The notes under the pieces were generated by a model. That model saw nothing but the letters and a program-made list of their open reading frames with translations. It ran no database searches and was not told the origin of the DNA. 64,000 nucleotides of DNA from Ypsolopha sequella (taxonomy: Eukaryota; Arthropoda; Insecta; Lepidoptera; Ypsolophidae). Numbering within the stretch: the stretch's first letter is position 1; each line of letters opens with the position of its first letter. Location of the stretch: assembly GCA_934047225.1 (NCBI GenBank), contig OW204010.1, positions 1,506,294 through 1,570,293 on the forward strand, in the 5' to 3' direction. A program made the position numbers and the translations under genes. Shown here in pieces: positions 63,431 to 64,000 of this stretch.

Positions 63431-64000
63431 GGTTAAAATGATTTTTTGGAAATATTCGGTTAATTACACGACAAAAATTAAAACTTTTTACACTGGTAAA
63501 AGAAAAGGGTTTATCTTCAACTAGATATGATAGTAAAAAATAAGGTGGTGAGCTTTAACTATACTTTTGAAATTATAATTGTGGAGCAAAAATTTGTACG
63601 TGTTGACTAGCGCAAGACCGCCGGGTACTATATATTGTGATACATTAAAATGACCGTAAAGAGACGTGTAACCTTATTGTAGAATAATATTGGTGAAATA
63701 ACAAAAAAAACCTTCATTGGCATACCAATACCAAATAATATTTTGTTTTGTGATTCGCGTTTGCGATCTTTTTGGTGATATTCCTTTGATATTTCTAATA
63801 AAAACTTGTTTCCAAAGACGAAAAATTTAATGCAGATCATTTTGGTATGTATGGCTTACGGAAAAAGTGAAATTTCAGCCTAATCAAACCATATTGTTGG
63901 TGCGAGAGGAAAAAAAATTTTTTTTTGACGTTTCGGCAGCCATTTTATATAGAAAGATTGGCGGACACTGAAGGAAATTTTAGAACAAAATTAATTAATT
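63431..64000. other. AT-rich stretch, nothing recognised
   Basis: No convincing ORF, repeat end or RNA gene. Short frames here lack any family motif. Confidence 0.5.

Overview
The window reads as AT-rich insect genomic DNA, most likely from a moth or butterfly. The clues are Helitrons with TC...CTAG ends and a 3' GAAGCCGCGGGC-type hairpin, a Dong/R4 retrotransposon sitting in TAA repeats, a tRNA-derived SINE of the kind common in Lepidoptera, BEL/Pao and DIRS elements, and PIF/Harbinger. I see no confidently identifiable host gene. Apart from two or three doubtful exon-like stretches at the left edge, all recognisable coding sequence belongs to transposable elements.

Layout. 1-3.3 kb: end of a sequon-rich repeat ORF, a piggyBac-like MITE, a possible membrane-protein exon and a Penelope-like RT remnant. 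3.3-8.3 kb: two decayed LINEs of one clade (LINE-D1, D2). 8.7-10.9 kb: a Helitron whose 5' tip holds a hAT-type MITE (8-bp TSD) and a second MITE. 11.3-49.7 kb: what I interpret as one old LINE (LINE-H) split into about seven pieces by later insertions. These are a non-autonomous BEL/Pao element with three LTRs; a reversed LINE-K copy; a Ty3/gypsy element that itself carries a long LINE-K; a LINE-B that carries a DIRS-type tyrosine-recombinase retroelement and a Dong/R4 element (itself interrupted); a 4.2-kb Helitron carrying a LINE-K 3' end, a 156-bp-arm palindrome, a minisatellite and a MITE; and an apparently intact PIF/Harbinger transposon. 49.7-55 kb: a short Helitron, a TIR element, minisatellites, a LINE-J with a solo BEL LTR, and a SINE. 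55.4-58.8 kb: a degraded BEL/Pao pol on the minus strand and a second piggyBac-like MITE with TTAA duplications. 59-63.4 kb: LINE-L, with both ORFs open and possibly able to move.

Several insertions can be undone on paper: removing the Helitron, the Harbinger, the DIRS element or the gypsy-borne LINE-K restores a reading frame across the join, which fixes ends and relative ages. The most unusual gene arrangement is in the Harbinger element. Its MADF-domain gene (plus strand) and its DDE transposase gene (minus strand) are interlocked: the second exon of each lies wholly inside the intron of the other, with two opposed splice acceptors 46 bp apart. Other points of note are a textbook -1 frameshift signal at the gypsy gag/pol junction, and two LINEs whose ORF2 has no ATG and overlaps ORF1.
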